From Promethearchaeota archaeon (GTDB lineage Archaea; Asgardarchaeota; Lokiarchaeia; Sigyniarchaeales; SOKP01), in NCBI GenBank assembly GCA_019058295.1, contig JAHPZI010000022.1:197183-261182 (forward strand): a stretch of DNA of 64,000 nt, given 5' to 3'. Under the pieces are notes generated by a model, which was not told the origin of the DNA, searched no databases, and was given only the letters and a program-made list of their open reading frames with translations. The translations under genes were made by a program, and so were the position numbers. Numbering within the stretch: position 1 is the stretch's first letter; every line of letters starts with the position of its first letter. Below, in pieces: positions 17,944-28,778 of the stretch.

Positions 17944-18026
17944 AAAACGAGATTGAATGTAATTGAAAATTTCTTTAGGTAAGAAAAATTTTTAAATAAA
18001 ATATAAGAAAAAAAGGAAAATGAATT

Positions 18027-18389
18027 ATGGAAAGACAACCTTTATTTATTGGAGATAAATTAAACGCATCAAAATGCAATGATTGCGGAAATGTTAGATT
18101 CCCGTGGATGGACTACTGTTATAAATGTCAATCAACCAATATTTCAGAATATCTTGTAGGTCCAAAAGGTAAACTCATGAGCTATACGATTTCATATTCC
18201 AAACCTTATGTTGGAAAAATTAAACCCCCTTATGCATACGCTGTAGCAAGATTTCCTACTGATAATGGCCATATAGATGTATTTGGGGCAATAGATTCAC
18301 AGGAACCATTCGATGATATTAAAATAAATGGCTCCGTCAAACTTATTCCTGATAAATTATTAGTAAAATTTAAAATGGGAGATGATTAA
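18027..18389 (+). CDS. DUF35 zinc-ribbon/OB-fold acyl-CoA-associated protein
   Basis: The protein has a rubredoxin-like zinc ribbon (Cys17, Cys20, Cys31, Cys34) followed by an OB-fold with the family pattern GKLMSYTISY...PPYAYAVARFP...VFGAI. In archaea DUF35 proteins bridge thiolase and HMG-CoA synthase in a channelling complex, binding CoA intermediates. It lies six bases before a thiolase gene, the usual arrangement, so it is almost certainly that enzyme's partner. An AAGGA-like ribosome-binding site precedes the ATG. Confidence 0.92.
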   Translation: MERQPLFIGDKLNASKCNDCGNVRFPWMDYCYKCQSTNISEYLVGPKGKLMSYTISYSKPYVGKIKPPYAYAVARFPTDNGHIDVFGAIDSQEPFDDIKINGSVKLIPDKLLVKFKMGDD

Positions 18390-18395
18390 GGAAAA

Positions 18396-19586
18396 ATGAG
18401 AAATGTTGCAGTTGTTGGAGCAGGAGTCTTTCCATTTGGACGGCATCACGACCTTTTATATGTTGAAATGGGAAGGCCTGCCGTGAATGAGGCGATTGAA
18501 GATGCTGGGATAGACAGAAAAGAGATTCAATCTTGTTATATTGGCACAACTGGAGGAGTAGGTGTTGGACATGAAATTCTTTATGAGACGGGAATCATAG
18601 GAATTCCAATTTCTAGGGTTGAAAATGCTTGTGTCTCTGGTTCGAATGCATTTAGGCTAGCTTGGATGGATGTTGCTCTAGGTTTGAGTGATATTTCTTT
18701 AGTTATTGGAATAGAGAAAATGAAAGATAGTTCTATGGCAGATGTCGCTGGGGGAATGGGGAGATTAAAACTTGAAATGAAGGCAATAGCGAAAAACCCT
18801 TCAGTAGCAAATTTTGGATTAATGGGTCCACCGGGCTATTTTGCTCTTGCGGCTCATCGTCATATGGCCGAATTTGGAACTACCAAAGAAGAACTCGCAT
18901 CTGTAACTGTAAAAAGCAGACAAAATGCTCACAATAATCCAAAAGCAGAATATCAGAATATTATGACTGTTGATGATGTATTAAATGATAAAATGATTAA
19001 TCCACCCCTCACACGTAGCCAATGTTGCCCAAAAACTGATGGAGCTGCTGCCATCATTATAATGAGTGAAGAATTAGCTAAAAAATATACAGATACTCCA
19101 GTTTGGGTAAAAGGATCTGGCTTGACAAGTTCTATTATCACTGATTTACTTTCAAATTTATCAGCAATGCCTAATGTTAAATCATCCAGAACGGCTTACG
19201 ATATGGCAAAATTAGAACCGAATGATTTTTTTAAAAACGGATTTGCCGAAGTCCACGATTGTTTTTCAATTTCGGAGATTTTGCATTATGAGGATTTTGG
19301 ATGGTGTAAAAAAGGTGAAGGTCCAAAAATGATAAATGACGGAATCACCCAAATCGATGGCGATTTTCCCGTAAATCCTTCTGGAGGATTACTATCATGT
19401 GGACATCCCCTTGGTGCCACTGGGGTTAGACAAATCGCAGAAGTCCTTTATCAAATGCGAAAAGATAAAGAAGTTGCAAAACGACAAGTGCCAGATGAAA
19501 ATCTAAATGTTGCTCTTACCCATACAATGGGTCAACCTATGTTGGGATTTACTTCATGCGTGAATATTTTTTCAAGAGATCTATAA
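18396..19586 (+). CDS. Thiolase-family acyl-CoA acyltransferase (SCP2-type)
   Basis: This thiolase-fold enzyme has the nucleophile Cys79 in ENACVSGSNAF, a catalytic His287 in EVHDCF and His337 in CGHPLGATG. The arrangement NPSGGLLSxGHPLGATG is that of SCPx/archaeal thiolases. It would cleave 3-ketoacyl-CoA or condense acetyl-CoA. The start ATG follows the DUF35 stop by six bases, so the two are translated together. The tight DUF35 partnership is typical of archaeal acetoacetyl-CoA thiolases of the mevalonate route. Here the neighbours (acyl-CoA synthetases, CoA-transferase) suggest a degradative role instead. Confidence 0.92.
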   Translation: MRNVAVVGAGVFPFGRHHDLLYVEMGRPAVNEAIEDAGIDRKEIQSCYIGTTGGVGVGHEILYETGIIGIPISRVENACVSGSNAFRLAWMDVALGLSDISLVIGIEKMKDSSMADVAGGMGRLKLEMKAIAKNPSVANFGLMGPPGYFALAAHRHMAEFGTTKEELASVTVKSRQNAHNNPKAEYQNIMTVDDVLNDKMINPPLTRSQCCPKTDGAAAIIIMSEELAKKYTDTPVWVKGSGLTSSIITDLLSNLSAMPNVKSSRTAYDMAKLEPNDFFKNGFAEVHDCFSISEILHYEDFGWCKKGEGPKMINDGITQIDGDFPVNPSGGLLSCGHPLGATGVRQIAEVLYQMRKDKEVAKRQVPDENLNVALTHTMGQPMLGFTSCVNIFSRDL

Positions 19587-19638
19587 AAAATATTTTGGAA
19601 TTCTATTTCTTTTTAACTTAATAAAAACTAAAAAAACT

Positions 19639-21303
19639 ATGTCAAAAAGAAAATTTAGACTCTCAAGAAAAACCGTATTAAAAGATGTTATAATAAACAA
19701 AGCGGAAACAGTTGGAGATAAAGTTTTTCTGACATATATTAGAGATTTTGATAAGGGCATTGATGAAAAATATACCTACAAAGATATGCATTTAAGATCA
19801 AATCGTTTGGCAAATGGATTGATGAATCTCGGAATAAAAAAAGGGGATGGTATTGCCCTAATGGAAATAAATTCTCCTGAGTTTTTATTAACTATTTTTG
19901 CCACATTCAAGATGGGTGCTTATACTGTTTTGGTTAATATTGCGTTGCGAGGCGATGGTTTAAAATATATTATAGATCATTCTAATGCGTCAGCTATCAT
20001 TATCCATTGGACCCTTATTGATGCATTTTTAGAAATCAAAAGCCAAATACCCGCGATTAAACATATTATTGTCGATATTAGTGAAGCACCAACAGATTTT
20101 AAATTACCCGAGGGATCAATATCATTCCAAGAAGTAATGCAAGCACCTGATGATGATATAAATATAGAGCTTAGTCATGATGATTTGAGTTTGTTAATGT
20201 ATACAGCAGGGACAACAGGTTTACCAAAAGCAATAATGTTTTGGCAAGGCAAATTGATTGGAGGTATGAATGTTCAAACACTTGTCAGTATAGCCAAATT
20301 ATTTGGTAGTGGCCCTGATGATGTTCTTTACACAAGTTTACCCTTATTTCATGCGAATGCATTATTTCTGACAACTTTGCCAGCTTTTTTTGAGGAGAAA
20401 CCTTTAATTCTAGCGAAACGATTCAGCGCTAGCCGGCATTGGGATATTTGTCGCAAATATGGGGTTACATTCTTTAACTCCCTTGGTGCAATGATCCCTA
20501 TTTTAATGAAACAACCCGAACGATCAAATGATAAAGAACATAATGTAAGAAATGTATATTCTGCAGCTTGCCCTAAAGAATTATGGGTTGCTTTTGAAGA
20601 GAGATTTGGTATAAAAATTATAGAATTCTATGCTGCTTCAGACGGAGGTGGATTTATGCTTACAACACAAGGAAAAGAAGATATTCCCGTAGGATCTATG
20701 GGAAAACCACCGGTGGGTATGGTTGCTGATATCATGGATGATGATGGAAATATTCTGGAACCCGAGGTAGTTGGAGAATTAGTTTTCTTAGTTAGGGAGT
20801 CGGAAATTAATCAAAGAAAAGTGAAATATTATAAAGATGATAAAGCCTCAGAGAATTTAATACGAGAAGGTAAAGATGGGCAGAACTGGTTTCATACAGG
20901 TGATTTAGCGTATAAGGATAAAGAAGGGTGGTTCTATTTCGTTGATAGAAAAAAGGATTCAATAAGAAGACGCGGTGAAAATATTGCGTCTTATAGTATT
21001 GAAAAGATAATTAATTTAAACGACAAAATTTTGGAAGCAGCAGCTTACGGTATTAAATCAGAACTAGGTGAAGATGAGATAATGGTTGCTATTGTTTTAA
21101 AACCAGGGGAAACCATGACTCCTGAGGAACTATTAGATTTCTGTCAAGGAAAAATGGCCAATTTTATGATACCTAGATATATTGATTTTGTCGATAAGCT
21201 TCCTAAAAACGAAGTACATAGGATATTAAAGCGTATTCTCAAAGAACGTGGAGCAACAGAAAGTACTTATGATAGAGAAAAGGCAGGATATGTTTTAAAA
21301 TAA
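19639..21303 (+). CDS. Acyl-CoA synthetase (AMP-forming), copy A
   Basis: This ANL-superfamily ligase activates a carboxylic acid to its CoA thioester with ATP. Visible motifs are the P-loop-like MYTAGTTGLPKAIMF (about 188-202), FYAASDGGGFM (about 331-341, the YGxTE position), FHTGDLAYKDKEGWFYFVDRKKDSIRRRGENI (about 417-450) and a C-terminal catalytic Lys in PKNEVHRILKR. It is a close paralog of the gene at 23865; the pair brackets a thiolase and a nitroreductase. Residues after the first motif give no reliable chain-length prediction. ATG start; a 10-T run follows the stop. Confidence 0.93.
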   Translation: MSKRKFRLSRKTVLKDVIINKAETVGDKVFLTYIRDFDKGIDEKYTYKDMHLRSNRLANGLMNLGIKKGDGIALMEINSPEFLLTIFATFKMGAYTVLVNIALRGDGLKYIIDHSNASAIIIHWTLIDAFLEIKSQIPAIKHIIVDISEAPTDFKLPEGSISFQEVMQAPDDDINIELSHDDLSLLMYTAGTTGLPKAIMFWQGKLIGGMNVQTLVSIAKLFGSGPDDVLYTSLPLFHANALFLTTLPAFFEEKPLILAKRFSASRHWDICRKYGVTFFNSLGAMIPILMKQPERSNDKEHNVRNVYSAACPKELWVAFEERFGIKIIEFYAASDGGGFMLTTQGKEDIPVGSMGKPPVGMVADIMDDDGNILEPEVVGELVFLVRESEINQRKVKYYKDDKASENLIREGKDGQNWFHTGDLAYKDKEGWFYFVDRKKDSIRRRGENIASYSIEKIINLNDKILEAAAYGIKSELGEDEIMVAIVLKPGETMTPEELLDFCQGKMANFMIPRYIDFVDKLPKNEVHRILKRILKERGATESTYDREKAGYVLK

Positions 21304-21309
21304 AGATAA

Positions 21310-21319
21310 TTTTTTTTTT
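21310..21319 (+). terminator. Poly-T terminator after acyl-CoA synthetase A
   Basis: Ten T lie a few bases after the stop codon and upstream of the leader of the second thiolase gene. Confidence 0.45.
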
Positions 21320-21435
21320 CTTAACAATTTTAGGTATTAGGTATAATTAAGGTATAATGTAAAATAATAAGGATTTTCAATAATAATGCATTTTTAATTT
21401 TTAATACAAATAATAAATCAAAAAAGTAGGCAGAA

Positions 21436-22689
21436 ATGAACGACAAGGTTTATGTATTTGGTGTTGGAATGACCAAGTTTGGTAAATTTCTTGATAAAAG
21501 TATTAAAAAATTTACAGGCGAAGCACTTGATTCGGTCCTAGAGGACTGTCAAAATGATATAAATTTGAGTGATATTGAGGCTGCTTGGTTTTCCAATACA
21601 TGTTGGGGAATGTATGATTTTCAGCATAGCATTCGAGGTCAAGTTGCACTTAGCGCCAACCGCCTTGATAAAATACCTATAATAAACGTGGAAAATGCGT
21701 GTGCCAGTGGGAGCACTGCTTTCCATGGAGCGTGGACTTCAATAAAAGCGGGTCTCTATGACTGTGCGCTGGCTATAGGTGTTGAAAAAGTATATAATGA
21801 AGATCGTGCTAAGATGATGAAAGGATTTATAACTTACACGGATGTAGAGAAGACAACTAAAATGATAGAGCAATTGAAAAAGATGGCTGAAAAAAAAAAG
21901 GCGATGGATGCTAAAAAACAAGGAACTGAAGATAGAAAAGAGAAAAAAGGGGGACATTCTGCATTCATGGATCTATATGCAGTTGCAGCTCGTCAACATA
22001 TGAAACAGCATGGAACTACACAAAGACACTTGGCTGTAGTTGCTGCTAAGAACCATAATAATTCAACACTAAATCCTCTTGCCCAATACACATTCCCCAT
22101 GACTGTAGAGCAAGTTTTGGAAGATTATGAAGTTGCTTATCCTCTGACCAGATCGATGTGTGCACCAGTTGGAGATGGTGCTGCGGCAGCTATTTTATGC
22201 TCGGAGAAATTTTTAAAACAACATCCAAATACAAGAGCTGTCCTAATACGAGCATCGGTTTTGCAGTCTGGATCTTGGAAAACAGATGATATAGCTAAAC
22301 GCGCATCTACAATCGCCTATAAAATGTCTGGTCTTGGGCCTAAAGATATAAATGTGGCTGAAGTTCACGATGCTACGGCGTTTGGGGAAATTCACCAAAT
22401 TGAGCAAATGGGATTTTGTCCAATAGGAGAAGGTGGGCCATTTAGTGAGAGTGGCGCAACGGCTCTTCATGGAAAGATTCCTATTAATCCGAGCGGAGGA
22501 TTGTTATCCCGAGGCCATCCACTCGGTGCGTCAGGTTTGGCACAAATTTATGAATTGGTGGTTCAATTGCGTGGAGAAGCTGGCGAAAGGCAAGTTGACA
22601 ACCATAAATTTGCTTTGGCTGAGAATGGTGGTGGCAACATTGGTGTTGGTGAGGCAGCCATGTGTGTAAATATCTTAGAAAAGGTATAA
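21436..22689 (+). CDS. Thiolase-family protein with charged insert
   Basis: This is a second thiolase-fold enzyme, with nucleophile Cys89 in ENACASGSTAF, His311 in EVHDATAFGEI and His361 in SRGHPLGASGLAQ. It differs from the 18396 thiolase in having Arg, not Cys, before the GHPLG motif. It also carries a highly charged, coiled-coil-like insert at about 135-173 (KKMAEKKKAMDAKKQGTEDRKEKK) between the catalytic half-domains. No DUF35 gene is attached to it. A C-acyl transferase or ketoacyl-CoA cleavage role is likely. ATG start after a GTAGGCAG leader. Confidence 0.9.
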   Translation: MNDKVYVFGVGMTKFGKFLDKSIKKFTGEALDSVLEDCQNDINLSDIEAAWFSNTCWGMYDFQHSIRGQVALSANRLDKIPIINVENACASGSTAFHGAWTSIKAGLYDCALAIGVEKVYNEDRAKMMKGFITYTDVEKTTKMIEQLKKMAEKKKAMDAKKQGTEDRKEKKGGHSAFMDLYAVAARQHMKQHGTTQRHLAVVAAKNHNNSTLNPLAQYTFPMTVEQVLEDYEVAYPLTRSMCAPVGDGAAAAILCSEKFLKQHPNTRAVLIRASVLQSGSWKTDDIAKRASTIAYKMSGLGPKDINVAEVHDATAFGEIHQIEQMGFCPIGEGGPFSESGATALHGKIPINPSGGLLSRGHPLGASGLAQIYELVVQLRGEAGERQVDNHKFALAENGGGNIGVGEAAMCVNILEKV

Positions 22690-22744
22690 TAAATACAATT
22701 ACTTAAGAAAAATAAAAAAAAACTGAATTTTTTAATTTTAAATT

Positions 22745-23761
22745 TTATTCCCGTATTTCAGGACCATCTACTCCTTCCCGGTACCAAGTTACTGGTCGAT
22801 ATTCTCTAGGTACAATACCTTCTTGTTTGAATACAGGATATCCTAGACTTAAAGAAGTTATAGGAATCCAAGGGTATTTGATACCAAGTTTTCTTTTTAA
22901 AGGTTTAATCTGGTTAAGGGTTTGCGCAAAAAACCCATTCCAACAAGCTTTAATTCCTAAAGAGTTCGCCACTAAGTTCATGTTTTCTCCGGCTATACCG
23001 ATATTTATTTTTGCTCCCGAAATGGCTCGTTCATCCCCGAGTATTAGGATGACGCATGGAGCAGCCAATGAAACGGCTATTTCTCCCATTCTAGTAAGAG
23101 AGCCCATTCCCCCTAAAATAAGTCTTGGATCAACGGTACCAGGACCAATTGAAGGATCCTCGATTAGAGGTGCTAAATTTTTTACCATATTATCATCCAA
23201 ATATGCTTTATACATAAAGCTTATAATTTTATAAACTTCTTTATCTATCTTTTCGAGTAGGGCTTTATTTGTTATTACAATAAACTTCCATGGCTGACAA
23301 TTACCCGCACTTGGAGCGAATCGTCCTGCTTCCAGAACTCTTTGAATTAAAGACTCAGGTACTGGTTTATCCTTGAAATTTCTCACACTTCGTCTTTCAA
23401 AAATTGCTTTTTCAATGGCGTTCCATTCCGTTGGATTTCCTTCCTCATCCTTTGCCTCAAGAGGCATTTTAGCAGGTAAAGGGTGAGGATCTGTTTTCCA
23501 ATATCCGGCGTCAACATGGTAAGGTTCAACTATCATGATCGCATCATTGGGACAGGCCACTTTACAATTATAACAGCTAAAACATTCATATTGTTCTTTC
23601 ATTGCTGGAAAGCCACCTTCATCTTCTTCCCAAGCTCGGAAGGGGCAATTTATCATACATAATCCACACTTAGTGCATTTATCGTGGTCGACCTTCATTA
23701 CTCCCATGTGGACATCTTTCATATCAGGTTGTAAAATCTCTTTTACATCTTCCCAAGGCAT
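22745..23761 (-). CDS. Nitroreductase-family flavoprotein with N-terminal 2x[4Fe-4S] ferredoxin domain
   Basis: The N-terminus carries two classical ferredoxin clusters (Cys29/32/35/39 and Cys60/63/66/70). From about residue 108 there is an FMN nitroreductase domain, beginning IFERRSVRNFKDKPVP and containing FAPSAGNCQPWKFIV. Fusions like this feed low-potential electrons from ferredoxin to the flavin, for reduction of nitro compounds, quinones or ring substrates. The gene is on the opposite strand to the acyl-CoA genes and converges on the second thiolase, with 55 bases between the stops. It starts with ATG at 23761, about 100 bases from the divergent synthetase B start, so the two probably share a promoter region. 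Confidence 0.93.
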   Translation of the reverse strand: MPWEDVKEILQPDMKDVHMGVMKVDHDKCTKCGLCMINCPFRAWEEDEGGFPAMKEQYECFSCYNCKVACPNDAIMIVEPYHVDAGYWKTDPHPLPAKMPLEAKDEEGNPTEWNAIEKAIFERRSVRNFKDKPVPESLIQRVLEAGRFAPSAGNCQPWKFIVITNKALLEKIDKEVYKIISFMYKAYLDDNMVKNLAPLIEDPSIGPGTVDPRLILGGMGSLTRMGEIAVSLAAPCVILILGDERAISGAKINIGIAGENMNLVANSLGIKACWNGFFAQTLNQIKPLKRKLGIKYPWIPITSLSLGYPVFKQEGIVPREYRPVTWYREGVDGPEIRE

Positions 23762-23864
23762 AATTCATCAATTCCTATTAATAACTAATAAATATATTAA
23801 ATTATTGAAATATTTAAAAGAAATGTCTTTTTCAATTCAATTCAAAAAATAAAAAGGATTCAAA

Positions 23865-25538
23865 ATGTCAGCAAAGAAAAAATTTAGATTGACAAGAAGA
23901 ACAATATTAAGAGATCTTATTCAACATAAGGCAGAAACGATTGGTGATAAGGTTTACATGACATATCTTAGAGATTTCGATAATAATATTGAAGAAAAAT
24001 ATACTTATAGAGATATGCATTTACTGTCTAATCGCTTAGGAAATGGTCTTTTAAATTTAGGACTAAAAAAAGGGGAAGGTGTAGCTTTAATGGAAATTAA
24101 CTCTCCTGAATTTTTACTGACTATTTTTGCTACATTCAAAACGGGCATGTATTCCGTTATGATTAACGTTTCCTTAAGAGGGGATGGTTTAAAATTTATT
24201 ATAGAACATTCTGATGCATCGGCAATCATTATTCACTGGTCTTTTTTACAAGCATTTTTAGATATTAAAGATCAACTACCCAAAATTAGATATATCATAG
24301 TCGATATTAATGAAGCCCCAGCGGATTTTAAATTGCCTGAAGGAATTGTATCTCTCCAAGAAGTTATGCAAGCATCAGATGAGGATATTGATATAGAGAT
24401 TAGTCTTGATGACATGGCAATGTTAATGTATACTGCGGGAACGACTGGTCTGCCCAAAGCAATACAATTTTGGCAAGGCAAATTGTTGGGAGGTCTTAGC
24501 ATTCAAACACTTATGAGTCTTGTGAAAATGATGGCTCAAGCTGATGATGTTCTCTTTACTCCCTTACCCCTATTCCATTCGAACGCTTTGTTTTTAACGA
24601 GTTTAGCCGCTTATTTTGCTGAAAGGCCATTAATTCTCGGTAAAAAATTTTCAGCAAGTCGCCATTGGGATATTTGTCGTAAATATGGTGTTACTACTTT
24701 TAATACCTTAGGTGCAATGGTCACATTTTTAATGAAGCAACCAGAGAGACCAAACGATAAAGAACATAATATCCGAGTGGTAAATACGGCTGCTTGCCCT
24801 AAAGAGTTATGGGTAGCTTTTGAAGAGAGATTTGGTGTAAAAATCCATGAAGCTTATGGTGCAACGGACGGAGGGGGATTTATGCTTAGTTCTGTTGGGC
24901 GTGATGATCAACCTGTAGGATCTATGGGTACACCATTACCTGGAATGGTTGCTGAAGTTATGGATGATAATGGAGTTATTCTTCCAGAACCAGAAAAAGT
25001 GGGAGAATTAGTTTTCCTGGTTAGGGAGTTGGAAATGAAACAAAGAGAAGTGAAATATTATAAAGACGAGAGTGCCTCAAAAAGTTTAATTCAAAAGGGC
25101 GCAGATGGTCAATTATGGTTCCATACAGGTGATTTGGCATATAAAGATAAAGATGGCTGGTTCTATTTCGTTGATAGAAAAAAGGATTCAATCCGTAGAC
25201 ATGGTGAAAACATCGCATCATTTAGCATTGAAAATATTATAAATCAAAATGAAAAAATATTAGAAGTTGCTGCCTATGGTGTTAAAACTGAGGTGGGCGA
25301 AGATGAAGTGATGGTTTCTGTTGTTTTAAAACCAGGAGAAACCATGGCTCCAGAGGAACTTTTAGATTTCTGTCAAGGTAAAATGGCTTATTTCATGATC
25401 CCTAGATATATTGATTTCGTCGAAGAACTTCCTAAAAGTGAAGTTCACAGAGTGTTAAAGCGTTTTCTCAAAAAACGTGGAGTAACACCAACCACTTACG
25501 ATAGAGAAAAGGCTGGATATGTTATAAAACGAGACTAA
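23865..25538 (+). CDS. Acyl-CoA synthetase (AMP-forming), copy B
   Basis: The protein is a close paralog of copy A along its whole length; both start MS(A)KKKFRLTRRT/SRKTV and end DREKAGYV. It has MYTAGTTGLPKAIQFW (about 189-204), AYGATDGGGFM (about 332-342), FHTGDLAYKDKDGWFYF and the C-terminal PKSEVHRVLKR with the catalytic Lys. The differences cluster in the region lining the acyl pocket (about 200-330), so the two may activate different acids. The CoA-transferase gene follows 26-38 bases later and is probably co-transcribed. Confidence 0.93.
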   Translation: MSAKKKFRLTRRTILRDLIQHKAETIGDKVYMTYLRDFDNNIEEKYTYRDMHLLSNRLGNGLLNLGLKKGEGVALMEINSPEFLLTIFATFKTGMYSVMINVSLRGDGLKFIIEHSDASAIIIHWSFLQAFLDIKDQLPKIRYIIVDINEAPADFKLPEGIVSLQEVMQASDEDIDIEISLDDMAMLMYTAGTTGLPKAIQFWQGKLLGGLSIQTLMSLVKMMAQADDVLFTPLPLFHSNALFLTSLAAYFAERPLILGKKFSASRHWDICRKYGVTTFNTLGAMVTFLMKQPERPNDKEHNIRVVNTAACPKELWVAFEERFGVKIHEAYGATDGGGFMLSSVGRDDQPVGSMGTPLPGMVAEVMDDNGVILPEPEKVGELVFLVRELEMKQREVKYYKDESASKSLIQKGADGQLWFHTGDLAYKDKDGWFYFVDRKKDSIRRHGENIASFSIENIINQNEKILEVAAYGVKTEVGEDEVMVSVVLKPGETMAPEELLDFCQGKMAYFMIPRYIDFVEELPKSEVHRVLKRFLKKRGVTPTTYDREKAGYVIKRD

Positions 25539-25576
25539 TATTTTTTTCTTTTTAACATAAAATTGTGAGATTATTT

Positions 25577-26791
25577 ATGACTTTACCCCTAGAAAATATT
25601 ACAGTCATTGATTTGACTAGGATGCTTCCTGGACCGTATTGCACTATGATATTATCGGATTTAGGGGCAAATGTTATTCGGGTCGAAGATCCGAAGTATC
25701 TTTACTCTAATGTCCCGCCATTTTTTCAAAAAGGAAAATATCGTGATAGTGCGTTTAATGCTATCCTTATGAGAAACAAGGCATCAATTACTCTTAATCT
25801 GAAAAAAGAGAAAGCTTTAGAGATATTTTATGACTTAGTAAAACGCGCAGATATAGTTATGGACACATTTCGACCAAAAGTGATGGAAAAATTAAAAATA
25901 GATTATAATACCCTTTCCTCGATAAATCCCTCAATTATTTGTTGTTCTTTAACAGGATACGGTCAAAATGGGCCATACGAACAAGTTGCGGGGCATGATT
26001 TGAATTATATTGGTATTTGTGGAATATTGGATGCAACTAGAAAAAGGGTAATTTTGGGTGAGGAAAATCAGGAGAGAAAACCAATAAATCCTGGTGTCCA
26101 ACCAGCCGATATTGGAGGGGCTTTAGTAAGTGCCATTGGAATTCTTGGTGCTATAATCGAAAGAGAAAATAATCCTGAAAGAAAGGGTCAATATGTTGAT
26201 ATTTCAATGACAGATTCTGTATTTTCTTTTATGCCAATGGCAGCTGCTTTACATTTTGCGAAAGAGTATAATAAAAAATTTAGTGGAGAAAATATACTCG
26301 AAGGTGGAATGCCATATTATTCCGTCTATAAGACGAAAGATAACAAATATTTGTCAGTTGGGGCGATTGAAATGAAATTCTGGCAAAATTTGTGTGAAGG
26401 TTTAGGACGAAATGATTTAAAAGGAAAGCAGTGGGCCCTGAGAGAAGAGAAAGAAAAGGTTTTTGAAGAACTGCAAAAAGAATTCTTAAAGAAAACACAA
26501 GAAGAGTGGCTTGAGATTTTTAAAAATTACGATACTTGTATAGGCCCAATTAATAATTTTGCTGAAGCGTGTGAAGACCCCCAAATCATAGCGCGTAATA
26601 TGGTTGTTGAAATAGACCATCCCGTATTAGGCAAGATTAAAAATATAGCCTCACCGATTAAAATGTCAAGGACACCTCCAACCATTAGAAGCCCTGCTCC
26701 CAAAATCGGACAAAACACTAAAGAAATTTTGAAGCAATTGAATTATTCTGATGAGGATATTAAAAACTTCAAAAAAAATAAGATTATATAA
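25577..26791 (+). CDS. Class III CoA-transferase (CaiB/BaiF family)
   Basis: The enzyme moves CoA between carboxylic acids through a mixed anhydride on an aspartate. The N-terminal signature VIDLTRMLPGPYCTMILSDLGA and VIRVEDP are diagnostic. The catalytic Asp is likely in QPADIGGAL (about residue 177), and LKKEKALEIF...DTFRPKVMEKL follows the family pattern. The start is placed at ATG 25577 because a GTGAG site lies seven bases upstream; GTG 25565 would add four residues. It is likely in one transcript with synthetase B, giving two ways to activate an acid: by ATP or by exchange. Confidence 0.93.
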   Translation: MTLPLENITVIDLTRMLPGPYCTMILSDLGANVIRVEDPKYLYSNVPPFFQKGKYRDSAFNAILMRNKASITLNLKKEKALEIFYDLVKRADIVMDTFRPKVMEKLKIDYNTLSSINPSIICCSLTGYGQNGPYEQVAGHDLNYIGICGILDATRKRVILGEENQERKPINPGVQPADIGGALVSAIGILGAIIERENNPERKGQYVDISMTDSVFSFMPMAAALHFAKEYNKKFSGENILEGGMPYYSVYKTKDNKYLSVGAIEMKFWQNLCEGLGRNDLKGKQWALREEKEKVFEELQKEFLKKTQEEWLEIFKNYDTCIGPINNFAEACEDPQIIARNMVVEIDHPVLGKIKNIASPIKMSRTPPTIRSPAPKIGQNTKEILKQLNYSDEDIKNFKKNKII

Positions 26792-27012
26792 TTTTTATAA
26801 TTTTAAATTTTGATATAACCTTACAACTTGATTATGTAAAAAATCTTCCGCGTTTTTTCCTTTCATAAATATAACGAGAAGAAGCAATCTTATAATATAG
26901 TTTCCCATTTAAAATCCCCCCAATTAAAATTTACTAAAAAGCTTTAATAATTAAATAAATTATTTTTTAAATAGCAAAAGACTAAAGTTAAAAAGAAAAT
27001 AAACTGACTAAA

Positions 27013-28632
<1,620 letters not shown>

Positions 28633-28647
28633 AAACTAAATCAACTT

Positions 28648-28660
28648 CTTTTCTTTTTTT
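28648..28660 (+). terminator. T-rich terminator after the Kelch-like gene
   Basis: The stretch cttcttttcttttttt lies about 20 bases after the stop, before the convergent VOC gene. It is a plausible archaeal U-run terminator. Confidence 0.4.
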
Positions 28661-28778
28661 AAACAAAAATTTGAAAAAAATGCTGAGAATTTTTCCTTTA
28701 TAAATAGAGAATGGGTTATTCTTGACATATCCCGATCTTAAAAATTAATAAAAATAAAATTATATGATGTTTATAGTT

